Assembly (NCBI GenBank): GCA_964518505.1
Contig: CAZFGT010000007.1
Location: 14,445 to 78,444, forward strand
Length of the DNA: 64,000 bases
Reading direction: 5' to 3'
Source of the DNA: DASPUH01 sp964518505
GTDB taxonomy: Bacteria; Chloroflexota; Limnocylindria; Limnocylindrales; CSP1-4
In this document: positions 17,591 through 26,377 of the stretch, piece after piece
How the letters are laid out: each line of letters starts with the position of its first letter
Numbering within the stretch: the first letter of the stretch is position 1
Program-made: the position numbers and the translations under genes
Notes under the pieces: generated by a model
Seen by the model: the letters and a program-made list of their open reading frames with translations, nothing else
Databases searched by the model: none
What the model was told of the DNA's origin: nothing

Positions 17591-18988
17591 CTACTGCAGG
17601 CCGGTCGGTCTCGTGCCCAGCGTCAGCTGCAGGTTGACGGTCTGCCCTGCCCGCAACACGGTGATGGTCACGGTCGTGCCCGGCTGGTGGGTGATCAGCA
17701 CGTCGTCGAGGCTGTGGGCGGCGTCCACCCGCTGGCCGTCGACGGCGGTGATGATGTCGCCGTCCTTGAGGCCGGCCTTGTCGGCCGGGCTGCCGGCGAC
17801 GATCGCGCCGGTCGCGTCGGTCGAGCCACTGGCCTGCGGGCCGGTGCCGGACGTCACGCCGGTCGTCGAGAGCCACGCGCCGTAGTCGATGGGCAGCTTC
17901 TGCGCCTGCTCCAGGGCGGGCGTCACCTGCTGGTAGATCACGCCGAGGTACGGCCGGGCCAGCTCCTTGCCGGCGACCGCCTGCTGCATGATCGGCTTGG
18001 CGATGTCGACCGGGATGGCGAAACCGATGCCCTGGGCCTGGCCGGCCACCGCGGTGTTGATGCCGATGACCTCACCCGATGAGTCGACGAGCGCGCCGCC
18101 GGAGTTGCCGGGGTTGATGGCGGCGTCCGTCTGGATGAGGTGGTGGATGGTCAGCGCCTGCCCATTGGAGCAGTCGTCGCTGACCTGGATGTCGCGCCCG
18201 CTGCCGCTCACCACGCCGGCGGTGACGCTGTTGGTGTAGTCGCCGAGTGGGCTGCCGATGGCCACCGCGAGCTGGCCGGGCTGGAGGTTCGACGAGTCGC
18301 CCAGCGGCGCGGTGGGCAGGCCCGTGCCGTCGATCTTGACGATGGCCAGGTCGGTCAGCGTGTCGGTGCCGTAGGTCGTGCCCTGGAACGAGCGACCGTC
18401 GAGGAGGGTCACCTTGAGGTCCGTCGCCCCGCACACGACGTGGCGGTTGGTGATGATCCAGCCGGCCGCGTCATACAGGATCCCCGAGCCGACGCCGGTG
18501 ACGCTCTGGCCGCTCAGCACGTCGGCCGGGTTGCCCTGGCTGCTGGTGATGGTCACGACGGCCTTGTCGACGGCCGCCGCGGCCTGCGTGATGGCCGACT
18601 CCTCGGACACGTTGACGGTCGTCTGGCTGCCACCGGTGCCGTTCGAGGCGGCCGCCGCGACGGGCTGCGTCGGGGCGGCCGTGCCGCGCACGAGGAAGTA
18701 CGTGCCACCCGAGGCGAGGAGGGCGGCCAGGAAGGCCACCAGGACGAGGGCGCCCCAGGCGGGCGCGCCGCTCCGCCGCGGGGCCGGCGTGAGGGGCACG
18801 GGTGACACGGGCGTCGGTTCGAGCCAGCGGCTGGGCGTCGTGCTGGCCGGCGGGCCGATGACCTCCTGGGTCCAGGTCGGCCGGGCGGCGTTCGGCGGCG
18901 TGAAGACGCTGGGGTCGAGGGCATCCGCTGCCGTGTCGGGCTCGGCGGCGCCGGGGCGCGGCTGCCCGGTGAGCTGCGGGTCGGTCAT
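17591..18988 (-). CDS. Trypsin-like serine protease with PDZ domain (HtrA/DegP family)
   Basis: A 465-residue membrane-anchored protease. A Pro-rich cytoplasmic N-terminus (~1-75) precedes a transmembrane helix (~76-100). The protease domain has His in TNRHVVCGA, Asp in DLAIVKIDG and nucleophile Ser in GNSGGAL. A single PDZ domain (~370-455) contains GSPADKAGLKDGDIITAVDGQ. Cysteines near the active site could form a disulfide outside the cell. It probably handles misfolded envelope proteins. The PhoRP-like pair lies just upstream on the same strand. Confidence 0.95.
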   Translation of the reverse strand: MTDPQLTGQPRPGAAEPDTAADALDPSVFTPPNAARPTWTQEVIGPPASTTPSRWLEPTPVSPVPLTPAPRRSGAPAWGALVLVAFLAALLASGGTYFLVRGTAAPTQPVAAAASNGTGGSQTTVNVSEESAITQAAAAVDKAVVTITSSQGNPADVLSGQSVTGVGSGILYDAAGWIITNRHVVCGATDLKVTLLDGRSFQGTTYGTDTLTDLAIVKIDGTGLPTAPLGDSSNLQPGQLAVAIGSPLGDYTNSVTAGVVSGSGRDIQVSDDCSNGQALTIHHLIQTDAAINPGNSGGALVDSSGEVIGINTAVAGQAQGIGFAIPVDIAKPIMQQAVAGKELARPYLGVIYQQVTPALEQAQKLPIDYGAWLSTTGVTSGTGPQASGSTDATGAIVAGSPADKAGLKDGDIITAVDGQRVDAAHSLDDVLITHQPGTTVTITVLRAGQTVNLQLTLGTRPTGLQ

Positions 18989-19112
18989 GAGGTGGTGACT
19001 CCTGATGTACGGCCCCGGGGCGGGACATGCCGGCGGGGCGAGGTCGTCGGCGAGACGGGAGAGGCTCGCCGACGTTCGACCAGTGTGGCCGCAGCGGGTT
19101 CAGCCTCGGCCA

Positions 19113-20663
19113 TCAGCTCGGTGAAGATTGCGCCACCTCGCGCGGCAGATCCACCGCCACCGTGGTCCCTTGCCCGGGCTGGCTCTCCACCGTCACGCGG
19201 CCGCCGTGCATGTCGACGATGGAGTGCACGATGGAGAGGCCCAGGCCCGAGCCGCTGCCGCGTTCCTCGCTGACCTGCGTGCCGCGGTAGAAGCGCTCGA
19301 AGACGTGCGGCAGCTCCTCCGCGGTGATGCCCACGCCGGTGTCGGCCACCGACAGCCGAGCGCCGTCCCCGGTCGCTTCCAGGCTGACCGTGGCCGTGCC
19401 GCCCCGCGGCGTGAACTTGATGGCATTGCCGATGAGGTTGCTGAGGACCTGGCCGATGCGCTGCGGATCGTGCCGCTGGCGCACCGGTTCGGCGGGCAGC
19501 CGCGTGACGAGGCTCACCCCCTTGCGGCGGGCCGCGGGCTCGGCCTGCTGGACGGCCGCCTCCACGGCGGCCCGCAGATCGTCGGGCCGCAGGTCCAGCG
19601 CGACGAGCCCCGAGTCCAGCTTGGAGAGCTCCAGCAGGTTGGTCGCCAGCCAGTCCAGGCGCTCGATCTGCTGCCCGCTCGCCTGCAGGAACTCGCGCCG
19701 CGCCGCGGGATCCTCGGCGGCGCCCTCCTGGAGCAGTTCATTGAACGTGCGCAGCGCGGCGATGGGGGTGCGCAGCTCGTGGCTCACGTCGGCCAGGAAG
19801 TCGCGGCTCCGGTCACGGTCGCGCCGGATGAGGTCGATCGACTCGGTCAGGCGGTCGGCCATGCGGTTGAAGGTCGTGGCCAGCTCGCCCATCTCGGGCG
19901 ATCCGCCGCCGGCCTCCACGGCGACACGCGAGGCCAGGTCGCCCTCGCCGAGGGCCCGTGACGCGCGCGTGAGCCGGCGGATGGGGTTGGTCAGCCGGTC
20001 GGCCAGCAGGATCGACGCCAGGAGGGCCACGAGGAGGGCCACGGCCGCCGCCGTGAGCAGGACGCCGATCACGCTGCGCAGCGTGTCGGCGCGGAAGTCA
20101 TAGGGGCTCGAGAGGCGCAGCGTGACGAGGCGCACCGGCACGGTGCCCGGGAACTGCGACCACCAGGGGTCGGCGATGGTGAAGGCGGAGGTCTGGCTGA
20201 TCGAGTCGCGTTCCTGGCCCGGCGTCGGCACGTCGGGCGCGTACGCCACCGTGACCCGGTAGAGGACCTGGTCGGGATGGGCCGGGTCGGTCGAGATCGA
20301 GAGATCCAGGTTGGCCTGGGCCACGAGGGTCGTGACGCTGCTGATGAGGCTCTGCGGATCGGTCGGCTCGCCCATCGCCTTGGCAACGCCGGGGGCGATG
20401 GTGGCCGGCTGGGTCGCCTGCACGATCGCCTGCGGATCGTCCGTGCTGAGGCCCAAGGACGACTCCAGCTGGAACTCCAGCAGCGCCTGGACGGCCACCG
20501 CCCGGATGTCCAGGTTCTTCTGCTCCTGCTGCAGGAAGTAGCCATCGAGCAGGTTCGGCAGGGCCACCACCACGAGCGCAAGGGCGAAGATGACGACCCC
20601 GGTGAAGGCGAAGATGAGCCGGCCGCGCAGGCTGAACGGACCGAGGTGGCGCAGGGAGCTCAT
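19113..20663 (-). CDS. Sensor histidine kinase with extracytoplasmic sensor, PhoR-like
   Basis: A 516-residue kinase. A transmembrane helix (~15-36) is followed by an extracytoplasmic region (~37-178) of unrecognised fold. A second helix (~180-208) and a HAMP domain (RLTRASRALGEGDLASRV) follow. HisKA is DVSHELRTPIAA. HATPase boxes are NLIGNAIKFTP, DTGVGI and GSGSGLGLSIV. Its start is 24 nt after the response-regulator stop. The protease gene begins about 125 nt downstream and could be a target; that is inference. Confidence 0.95.
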   Translation of the reverse strand: MSSLRHLGPFSLRGRLIFAFTGVVIFALALVVVALPNLLDGYFLQQEQKNLDIRAVAVQALLEFQLESSLGLSTDDPQAIVQATQPATIAPGVAKAMGEPTDPQSLISSVTTLVAQANLDLSISTDPAHPDQVLYRVTVAYAPDVPTPGQERDSISQTSAFTIADPWWSQFPGTVPVRLVTLRLSSPYDFRADTLRSVIGVLLTAAAVALLVALLASILLADRLTNPIRRLTRASRALGEGDLASRVAVEAGGGSPEMGELATTFNRMADRLTESIDLIRRDRDRSRDFLADVSHELRTPIAALRTFNELLQEGAAEDPAARREFLQASGQQIERLDWLATNLLELSKLDSGLVALDLRPDDLRAAVEAAVQQAEPAARRKGVSLVTRLPAEPVRQRHDPQRIGQVLSNLIGNAIKFTPRGGTATVSLEATGDGARLSVADTGVGITAEELPHVFERFYRGTQVSEERGSGSGLGLSIVHSIVDMHGGRVTVESQPGQGTTVAVDLPREVAQSSPS

Positions 20664-20687
20664 GCCTGATCGGTGGCCGCCGGGCCT

Positions 20688-21386
20688 TCAGCGCTCGGCG
20701 AAGGCGTAGCCGGCCCCCCGCACGGTGAGGATGAAGGCCGGCGCCCCGGGGTCGTCCTCGAGCTTCTCGCGCAGGTGGCTCACGTGCACGTTGATGGTCT
20801 TCTCGTCCTGGTCCAGCGCGTCGTAGTCACGGATCAGCTCGAGCAGCTCGGAGCGCGAGTAGACGCGGCCTGGCCGGGAGGCCAAATGGCGCAGGATGTC
20901 GAACTCGGTGGCCGTCAGGTTGATGCGGCGCTGGCCGCGCTGGACACGGCGGCGTTCGAGGTCGATGACCAGGTCGCGGTGGCGGATGATGCGACCACCC
21001 TGCGCGTCGGCGAGGTCGCCGTAGGCTCGTCGCAGCAGGGCCTTGATGCGGCTCATCAGCTCGCGCAGGCCGAACGGCTTGGTCAGGTAGTCGTCCGCGC
21101 CAAGCTCGAGCCCGATGACCTTGTCGACCTCGTCGCCGCGCGCGGTCAGGAAGAGGACCGGCGCTTTGGAGCCATGGGCCCGCAGCCGGCGCAGCATCTC
21201 GAAGCCGTCGATGCCCGGTAGCCGGACGTCGAGGAGGATCAGGTCGGGCGCCAGCGACAGGGCGTGTTCCAGGCCCTCTTCGCCGCTGCGCGCCAGCGCG
21301 ACCTCATAGCCCTCCTGCTGGAGGGCGTACTGGACGCCACGCGCCACGGCGTGCTCGTCCTCCACGATCAGGATGGTGGCCGACAT
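20688..21386 (-). CDS. OmpR/PhoB-family response regulator
   Basis: A 232-residue regulator. The receiver has ILIVEDEHAVA, phosphoacceptor Asp in LILLDVRLPG and Lys in LTKPFGLREL. The winged helix includes NLTATEFDILRHLA and TVRGAGYAF. The true start is MSATILIV; a long in-frame extension upstream is the antisense shadow of the L25 and ABC genes. A CATCCT hexamer lies 8 nt before the ATG, so the message may be nearly leaderless. It is partnered with the following kinase. Confidence 0.95.
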   Translation of the reverse strand: MSATILIVEDEHAVARGVQYALQQEGYEVALARSGEEGLEHALSLAPDLILLDVRLPGIDGFEMLRRLRAHGSKAPVLFLTARGDEVDKVIGLELGADDYLTKPFGLRELMSRIKALLRRAYGDLADAQGGRIIRHRDLVIDLERRRVQRGQRRINLTATEFDILRHLASRPGRVYSRSELLELIRDYDALDQDEKTINVHVSHLREKLEDDPGAPAFILTVRGAGYAFAER

Positions 21387-21419
21387 CGCGCCAGAGGATG
21401 GCACATCAGGGCGCTCTGG

Positions 21420-21425
21420 TACGAT
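21420..21425 (+). promoter_or_regulatory. Predicted -10 box (TACGAT) for the L25 gene
   Basis: TACGAT in the divergent region, about 70 nt upstream of the rplY GTG, giving a leader of about 60 nt that contains GAGAGGA. Confidence 0.45.
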
Positions 21426-21494
21426 GCACGCGTCCCGCCCGCATCCGATGCGCGCGCCAGCCGGCCGCAGCGCCCTTCCGAGAGGACCGACCAC

Positions 21495-22142
21495 GTGAGC
21501 ACCCGCCCCGAACTCACCGCGCAGCGCCGCGAGATCACCGGCAAGGCCGTCGCCGGCCTGCGGCGCGCCGGCCAGGTGCCCGCCGTCCTCTACGGCCACG
21601 GTCACCCCTCCGAATCGCTCCAGATCGACGCGCGCGCCCTGGACGACCTGCGCCGGCGGACCGGGCGCAACGCCCTGCTCGACCTCAAGGTGGACGGCGG
21701 CACCGCGCAGCCGGTGATGATCCACGCCCTGCAGGAGCACCCCGTCACGCGGCGGCCGCTGCACGTCGACTTCTACCTCGTGAAGATGACCGAGGAGATG
21801 ATCATCGAGGTGCCCGTGGCGTACGTCGGGGAGTCGGTGGCCGTGGAGAAGGCCGGCGGCACGCTGCTGCGCCTGCTCGACACGGTCCGCGTGCGAACCC
21901 TCCCGAGTGACGTGCCCGCCTCCATCGAGGTGGACATCTCCCCGCTCGAGACCTTCGACGTCCTGCTCCACGTCAGCGACCTGCGCGTGCCGGAGCGCGT
22001 GACGATCCTCACCGACCTCCACGAGGCGCTCGCCCGGGTCCAGCCGCCGCGCATCGAGGAGGCACCGGAGGTCGCACCGACCGAAGAGGTCGAGGCGCCC
22101 GAGGCGCCCGCCGAGGGCGAAGCCGAACCGGCCGAGGAGTAA
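21495..22142 (+). CDS. rplY: Ribosomal protein bL25, long CTC form
   Basis: A 215-residue member of the L25/TL5/CTC family, which binds 5S rRNA. The N-terminal domain has GKAVAGLRRAGQVPAVLYG, an almost canonical L25 opening. The C-terminal TL5-like beta domain spans ~100-185, including HVDFYLV and VPVAYVGES. The last ~30 residues form an acidic Glu/Pro/Ala tail, as often seen in the long form. The GTG start is preceded by GAGAGGA. The ABC gene starts 9 nt after the stop. Confidence 0.95.
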   Translation: MSTRPELTAQRREITGKAVAGLRRAGQVPAVLYGHGHPSESLQIDARALDDLRRRTGRNALLDLKVDGGTAQPVMIHALQEHPVTRRPLHVDFYLVKMTEEMIIEVPVAYVGESVAVEKAGGTLLRLLDTVRVRTLPSDVPASIEVDISPLETFDVLLHVSDLRVPERVTILTDLHEALARVQPPRIEEAPEVAPTEEVEAPEAPAEGEAEPAEE

Positions 22143-22151
22143 CGACCGGCC

Positions 22152-23069
22152 GTGTCCGGGGACGCCGGCCCGGCGATCCGCACCGACACCCTCGTCAAGC
22201 GGTTCGGTTCGACCACCGCGCTCGACGGCCTCACCATGGCCGTGCCTCGCGGCGAGGTCTTCGGCTTCCTGGGGCCCAACGGCGCGGGCAAGACGACGGC
22301 CGTCAAGGTCATGCTCGGCCTGACCCGGCCGACCGCCGGCGACGGCGAGATCCTGGGTCGGCCACTGGGTGACCTGACTGCCCGGCGCCACATCGGCTAC
22401 CTGCCCGAGCTGTTCCGTTACCAGCCCTGGCTCTCTGGCCGCGAGCTGCTGCTGCTCCATTGCCGCCTGGCCCGCATGCCCCGGGCGAGCCATGCGGCCG
22501 CCGTCGCCGAGGCCCTGGCCCTCGTCGGGCTCTCCGACCGCGGCAACGACCGCGTGGGCGGCTACTCCAAGGGCATGCAGCAGCGGCTGGGGGTCGGGGC
22601 GGCCCTCCTCGGACGGCCGGACCTGGTCTTCCTCGACGAGCCCACATCGGCCCTGGACCCGGTCGGGCGCATGGAGATGCGGCCGCTCATCCGCGGCCTG
22701 CGTGACCGGGGCACGACCGTCTTCCTCAACTCCCACCTGCTCACGGAGGTCGAGCAGGTGTGCGACCGGGTGGCCATCGTCGACCGCGGCAAGGTCGTGG
22801 CCATGGGCACGCTCGACGATCTGCTCGCGGCCAAGGAGGTCGCCCTGCGCCTGGGCGGTCTGGACGCGGCCAGCCGGGCCATCGTGGCCGGCTACGGCGA
22901 GGTTCGCGAGGACGGGGAGTGGCTCTTCGTGCGCGGCCTCGTGGAGGATCGCGTCCCGGCCCTGGTGGATGCGCTGGTCGCGGCCGGCGTCCGCGTCTAC
23001 GCCGTCGAGCCCCGCCACGAGAGCCTCGAGGAGCGCTTCAGCGCGCTCGTCTCGCGGACCGCCGCATGA
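22152..23069 (+). CDS. ABC transporter ATP-binding protein
   Basis: A 305-residue ATPase subunit. Walker A is GPNGAGKTT, the ABC signature YSKGMQQRLG, Walker B VFLDEPTSALD, and the switch His is in NSHLLTEVE. A C-terminal extension (~215-300) resembles the DUF4162-type tail of exporter ATPases. The next gene overlaps its stop (ATGA) and encodes the permease. Substrate unknown. GTG start. Confidence 0.95.
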   Translation: MSGDAGPAIRTDTLVKRFGSTTALDGLTMAVPRGEVFGFLGPNGAGKTTAVKVMLGLTRPTAGDGEILGRPLGDLTARRHIGYLPELFRYQPWLSGRELLLLHCRLARMPRASHAAAVAEALALVGLSDRGNDRVGGYSKGMQQRLGVGAALLGRPDLVFLDEPTSALDPVGRMEMRPLIRGLRDRGTTVFLNSHLLTEVEQVCDRVAIVDRGKVVAMGTLDDLLAAKEVALRLGGLDAASRAIVAGYGEVREDGEWLFVRGLVEDRVPALVDALVAAGVRVYAVEPRHESLEERFSALVSRTAA

Positions 23070-23932
23070 TCGTCCTGACCATCGCCCGCCTGACCCTGGC
23101 CGAGGCGGCCCGCCGTCGGCTGTTCCTGGTGCTGATCATCCTCACCGGCATCGCCGTGGTGCTGACCGGTTGGGGTTTCGCCCAGCTCTCAAGCGTGGAC
23201 ATCCCGACGGGCGGCGACGTGACCCCGGAGGCGGCCCGCTCTCTGGTGGTGTCGCAGGTCCTGATCCTGGTCACCTTCATGTTCAGCTTCGTGCTGGCCC
23301 TCGGCGCGGCCTTCATCTCGGCCCCCGTCATGGCGGAGGACCTGGAGTCGGGCGTGATCCTGGCCGTCCTCGCGCGGCCCGTGCGGCGTGCGGAGCTGCT
23401 CATGGGCAAGTGGCTCGGCGTGCTGATCCTGATCGCCGGCTACGCCGTCCTCTCCGGTGTCGTCGAGCTGCTGGTCGTGGACCTGACCACCGGCTACCTG
23501 CCGCCCGAGCCGATCCAGGCCGTCGTGCTGCTGGTGGGCGAGGCGACCGTGCTGCTGACCCTGACCGTGGCCCTCTCCACGCGCATCTCGGCCATCGCGT
23601 CGGGCATCATCGCCGTGGTCCTCTTCGGCGTGACCTGGATCCTGGGCATCGTGGGCGGCATCGGCGACGCGTTCGATACGCCGCAGCTGTCGTTCGTGGG
23701 CGCCGTCGGCCGGACCCTGCTGCCCACTGACGCCCTCTGGCGCGGCGCCGTCTTCCACCTCGAACCGGCCGCCGTCCTCCTGGCCTACGAGCAGGCGGGC
23801 CGCAACGTGGCGGCGATCTTCCCCTTCGCCGCGACGCAGCCCCTCGCGCCGACCTTCCTTGCCTGGTGCGTCGCCTGGACCGTCATCGTGCTGGGCCTCG
23901 GCTGGCTGAGCTTCCGCCGTCGCGAGCTGTAG
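23066..23932 (+). CDS. ABC transporter permease (ABC-2 like)
   Basis: A 288-residue membrane subunit. Six transmembrane segments are visible at about residues 20-38, 68-92, 122-142, 155-175, 185-205 and 262-280. It also has the MAEDLESGVILAVLARPVRR coupling-helix region typical of ABC-2 export permeases (residues ~95-114). It overlaps the ATPase gene by four bases and forms a two-gene export system with it. Substrate unknown. Confidence 0.9.
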   Translation: MIVLTIARLTLAEAARRRLFLVLIILTGIAVVLTGWGFAQLSSVDIPTGGDVTPEAARSLVVSQVLILVTFMFSFVLALGAAFISAPVMAEDLESGVILAVLARPVRRAELLMGKWLGVLILIAGYAVLSGVVELLVVDLTTGYLPPEPIQAVVLLVGEATVLLTLTVALSTRISAIASGIIAVVLFGVTWILGIVGGIGDAFDTPQLSFVGAVGRTLLPTDALWRGAVFHLEPAAVLLAYEQAGRNVAAIFPFAATQPLAPTFLAWCVAWTVIVLGLGWLSFRRREL

Positions 23933-24180
23933 CGGCGGGGCATCGTGACCATCGAACACCCCCGGGCCTTCGCGACCGCTGGGCCCCGGGTGCCTATGCG
24001 TCCCGCGACTGCCCGGGCCGTCGGCGGCGCCCGGGGACCTGCTCCAGCGGCTGCCCTATGCGCAGAGCGGTTTGACCAGCGAACGAGCAGCCGCTCCGAC
24101 GGCCCCGGAGACCGATCGGTGGTCAGGACATGCGCCGCGCGCATCGCCCGGACGGCCAGCCTCGCCACACGGGAACAGCC

Positions 24181-25053
24181 ATGACCCCGGCACGGGCGTT
24201 CGGGGCGCAGAGCATGGTGGCGCCGCTGCGACGCGTCGTCGTCAAGCGGCCTGGAGCGGCGTTCGGGCGGGCGTTCCAGGATCCCGCGCTGGGCTTCCTG
24301 CACCCTGTCGACCTCGCCCGCGCCCAGCATGAGCACGACGCGTTCGTGGACCTGCTGGTCCGCCTCGGCGTCCGGGTTGACGTGCTGGAGACGGAGTCGG
24401 GCAGCGCCGACGACATCTATACGTTCGACCCGCTGCTGGTGGCCGACCAGGGTGCCATCGCCCTCCGCAGCGGCCGGGCGAGCCGGCGCACGGAGACGCC
24501 GATCCTCGCCGCCTGGATGACCGGCCACGGCATCCCGACCCTGGGCACGATCGAGGCACCGGGCACGGTCGACGGCGGCGACACGTTCTGGCTGCGGCCG
24601 GACCTCCTTTGCATCGGCCGCGGCCTCCGCACGAACGATGCCGGCGCGCGGCAGCTGGCGGCGCTGGCCACCGCCGCCGGCGGGGAGGCCCGCATCTTCG
24701 ACCTGCCCTACTGGCACGGGCCCGACGAGCTGCTGCACCTCCTGTCGGTCATCTCGCCGGTCGCCGACGACCTTGCCGTGGTCTTCGAGCCGCTCCTGCC
24801 GGCTGGCCTGTGGGAGCTGCTGGGCGACCTGCGGGTCCGCCTCGTGGCGGTCCCCGAGGTGGAGTTCGCGACCCTCGGCTGCAACATCCTGGCGGTCCGG
24901 CCCGGCGTCCTGGTCGTGGCCGGGGGCAACCCGCAGACACGGCGGGCCCTCGAGGCCGCGGGATGCGAGGTCCACGCCTTTGAGGCCGGGGAGATCGGCC
25001 TCAACGGTGGCGGCGGCCCGACCTGCCTGAGCCGGCCCCTCCTGCGGGGCTGA
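24181..25053 (+). CDS. Dimethylarginine dimethylaminohydrolase/arginine deiminase-like protein
   Basis: A 290-residue guanidino-group-modifying fold protein. Landmarks: YTFDPLLVADQGAI (substrate Asp/Arg region), TVDGGDTFWL (GGD), a LLHLLSVI segment in the position of the catalytic His, VEFATLGCNILAV, and the terminal GGPTCLSRPL with the expected catalytic Cys. Family members hydrolyse dimethylarginine to citrulline or act on related guanidines. The esterase gene starts one base after the stop. Exact substrate not deducible. Confidence 0.85.
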   Translation: MTPARAFGAQSMVAPLRRVVVKRPGAAFGRAFQDPALGFLHPVDLARAQHEHDAFVDLLVRLGVRVDVLETESGSADDIYTFDPLLVADQGAIALRSGRASRRTETPILAAWMTGHGIPTLGTIEAPGTVDGGDTFWLRPDLLCIGRGLRTNDAGARQLAALATAAGGEARIFDLPYWHGPDELLHLLSVISPVADDLAVVFEPLLPAGLWELLGDLRVRLVAVPEVEFATLGCNILAVRPGVLVVAGGNPQTRRALEAAGCEVHAFEAGEIGLNGGGGPTCLSRPLLRG

Positions 25054-25054
25054 C

Positions 25055-25933
25055 GTGGCCACGACCTCGCCGCCACCGGGGATCGATCTCGCCCCCCTGA
25101 CGTTCCAGGGTCGCGAACGGCCCTACCGCCTATATGCCCCTACCGGCGGGTCCCCGTCCGCGCGGCCGCTGGTGCTTCAGTTGCACGGTCGGGGCGGCGG
25201 CGGGCCTTGGTTCGACCGCATGGCCGGCTTCATCGACCTCGCCGGACCGCAGGGCTTCGTGCTCGCCGTCCCCGATGCCATCGATGGGGTGTGGAACGAC
25301 GGCCGCTTTGCCCTCGCCGACCGGCGCGGCATGGCGGACGACGTCGGGTACCTCACCGCGGTCGTGGACGACGCTATGGCCCGCACGCCGATCGATCCGC
25401 AGCGGGTCTACGTCTTCGGCATGTCCAACGGCGCGGCGATGGCCGGCCGCCTGGCCTGTGAACGGGCCGACCGGTTCGCGGCGGTCGCGCAGGTGGCGGG
25501 TACCGCGGCCCACGTGGTGGCGGTCGACTGCCGGCCCGCGAGACCGATGCCGATCCTGCAGATCCATGGCGCCGCCGACCATCTCGCGCCGTATGAGGGC
25601 GGTCGGCGGAGGGGCCCGATCGCCCGAGTCCTCCTCGTGGGGCGGGGCGCCGCTGGGCCAAGTATCGGCGTGGACGCCTGGGCCCGGTTCTGGGTAGCGG
25701 CGAACGGTGCCTCGGCCGAGCCGGCCGTCACCCACATCCCGCCCGACACCACGATCAGGACCTGGCGCGGTCCGACGCCCATGTCCGACGTCGTCTTCTA
25801 CCGCCTCGAGGGCACGGGCCACACCTGGCCGGGCAGCCAGCCGGAGCTGCCCCGCCTGCTGTTCGGCCGCACCAGCCAGACGATCGATACGAGCCGCATC
25901 GTGTGGGACTTCTTGGCCGCCCACGCCCGCTAG
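25055..25933 (+). CDS. PHB depolymerase/feruloyl esterase-like alpha/beta hydrolase (LpqC family)
   Basis: A 292-residue hydrolase. Landmarks: LVLQLHGRGGGG (oxyanion region), nucleophile elbow GMSNGAAM, Asp in HGAADHLAPY and His in GTGHTWPGS. These match the CE1/PHB-depolymerase-like family. No signal peptide is visible, unlike most secreted family members. GTG start, one base after the amidinotransferase-fold gene, so co-transcribed. The hairpin after it belongs to the convergent cold-shock gene. Confidence 0.85.
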   Translation: MATTSPPPGIDLAPLTFQGRERPYRLYAPTGGSPSARPLVLQLHGRGGGGPWFDRMAGFIDLAGPQGFVLAVPDAIDGVWNDGRFALADRRGMADDVGYLTAVVDDAMARTPIDPQRVYVFGMSNGAAMAGRLACERADRFAAVAQVAGTAAHVVAVDCRPARPMPILQIHGAADHLAPYEGGRRRGPIARVLLVGRGAAGPSIGVDAWARFWVAANGASAEPAVTHIPPDTTIRTWRGPTPMSDVVFYRLEGTGHTWPGSQPELPRLLFGRTSQTIDTSRIVWDFLAAHAR

Positions 25934-25945
25934 GCGGACACGAAA

Positions 25946-25969
25946 AAGCCCCCGGCTGACCGGGGGCTT
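25946..25969 (-). terminator. Intrinsic terminator of the cold-shock gene
   Basis: A perfect 10-bp stem (AAGCCCCCGG / CCGGGGGCTT) with a CTGA loop. On the minus strand it is followed by TTTTTCG, the only clear U-run hairpin in the window. It may also stop read-through from the plus-strand esterase gene, though no T-run follows on that side. Confidence 0.85.
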
Positions 25970-26003
25970 GGATCGTGGGGCCTTGCCGGCCCGGAGAACG
26001 ACC

Positions 26004-26207
26004 TTAGGCGGCGCGCACCTGTGCGGCGCGCGGGCCCTTGGGGCTCGACTGGACCTCGAAGGCGACTCGCTCGCCGCCGTTGAGGCGGTCGAAGTCGAGG
26101 GGAGCCTGGAGCTCGTTGCGATGGAAGAAGTAGTCCTTGCCGTCCTCGGCGGTGATGAAACCGAAGCCGCGGTCGGACACGACCTTCTTGATGGTACCGG
26201 TGGTCAT
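26004..26207 (-). CDS. Cold-shock protein, CspA family
   Basis: A 67-residue OB-fold RNA chaperone. RNP1 is GFGFITAEDG and RNP2 is DYFFHRNEL, both with the expected aromatics; the C-terminus is SPKGPRAAQVRAA. The start is ATG with AAGGG upstream; longer extensions are unlikely. The mRNA leader would be about 90 nt, in keeping with regulated csp leaders. Confidence 0.96.
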   Translation of the reverse strand: MTTGTIKKVVSDRGFGFITAEDGKDYFFHRNELQAPLDFDRLNGGERVAFEVQSSPKGPRAAQVRAA

Positions 26208-26307
26208 GGTGACCCTTTCGTCTTCTCGTGTGGGATAGCCGTCGCGCGGTCTATCCGAGAAGGAGGTCGACCAGCGGGGGATCGCATCACATCGGTGCGA
26301 CTCCCAC

Positions 26308-26313
26308 AGTGTA
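26308..26313 (-). promoter_or_regulatory. Predicted -10 box (TACACT) for the cold-shock gene
   Basis: TACACT on the minus strand, 17 nt downstream of TTGGAG (partial -35). It would give a leader of about 90 nt. Confidence 0.5.
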
Positions 26314-26350
26314 CACCTTGACGCCCTGAACTCCAAGGCCTATCTTCCAC

Positions 26351-26364
26351 CAAACGTTCGTTTG
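26351..26364. promoter_or_regulatory. Inverted-repeat operator for the TetR regulator
   Basis: CAAACG-TT-CGTTTG, a perfect 6-bp inverted repeat, lies 14 nt before the tetR start. It resembles operators of TetR-type fatty-acid regulators. Autorepression and control of the following beta-oxidation genes is the simplest reading. Confidence 0.6.
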
Positions 26365-26377
26365 AGGAATCACTGCG

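Noticed and set aside
20688..23018. 776-residue open frame on the minus strand
   Set aside because: Only the last 232 codons encode the response regulator; the rest is antisense to the L25 and ABC genes and has shadow composition.
23954..23993. GC hairpin after the ABC permease gene considered as a terminator
   Set aside because: The stem pairs imperfectly and no T-run follows on either strand.
23933..24180. Searched for a fifth dyad element or small gene in this 248-nt gap
   Set aside because: No clear match to the 17-nt motif and no ORF with a start signal.
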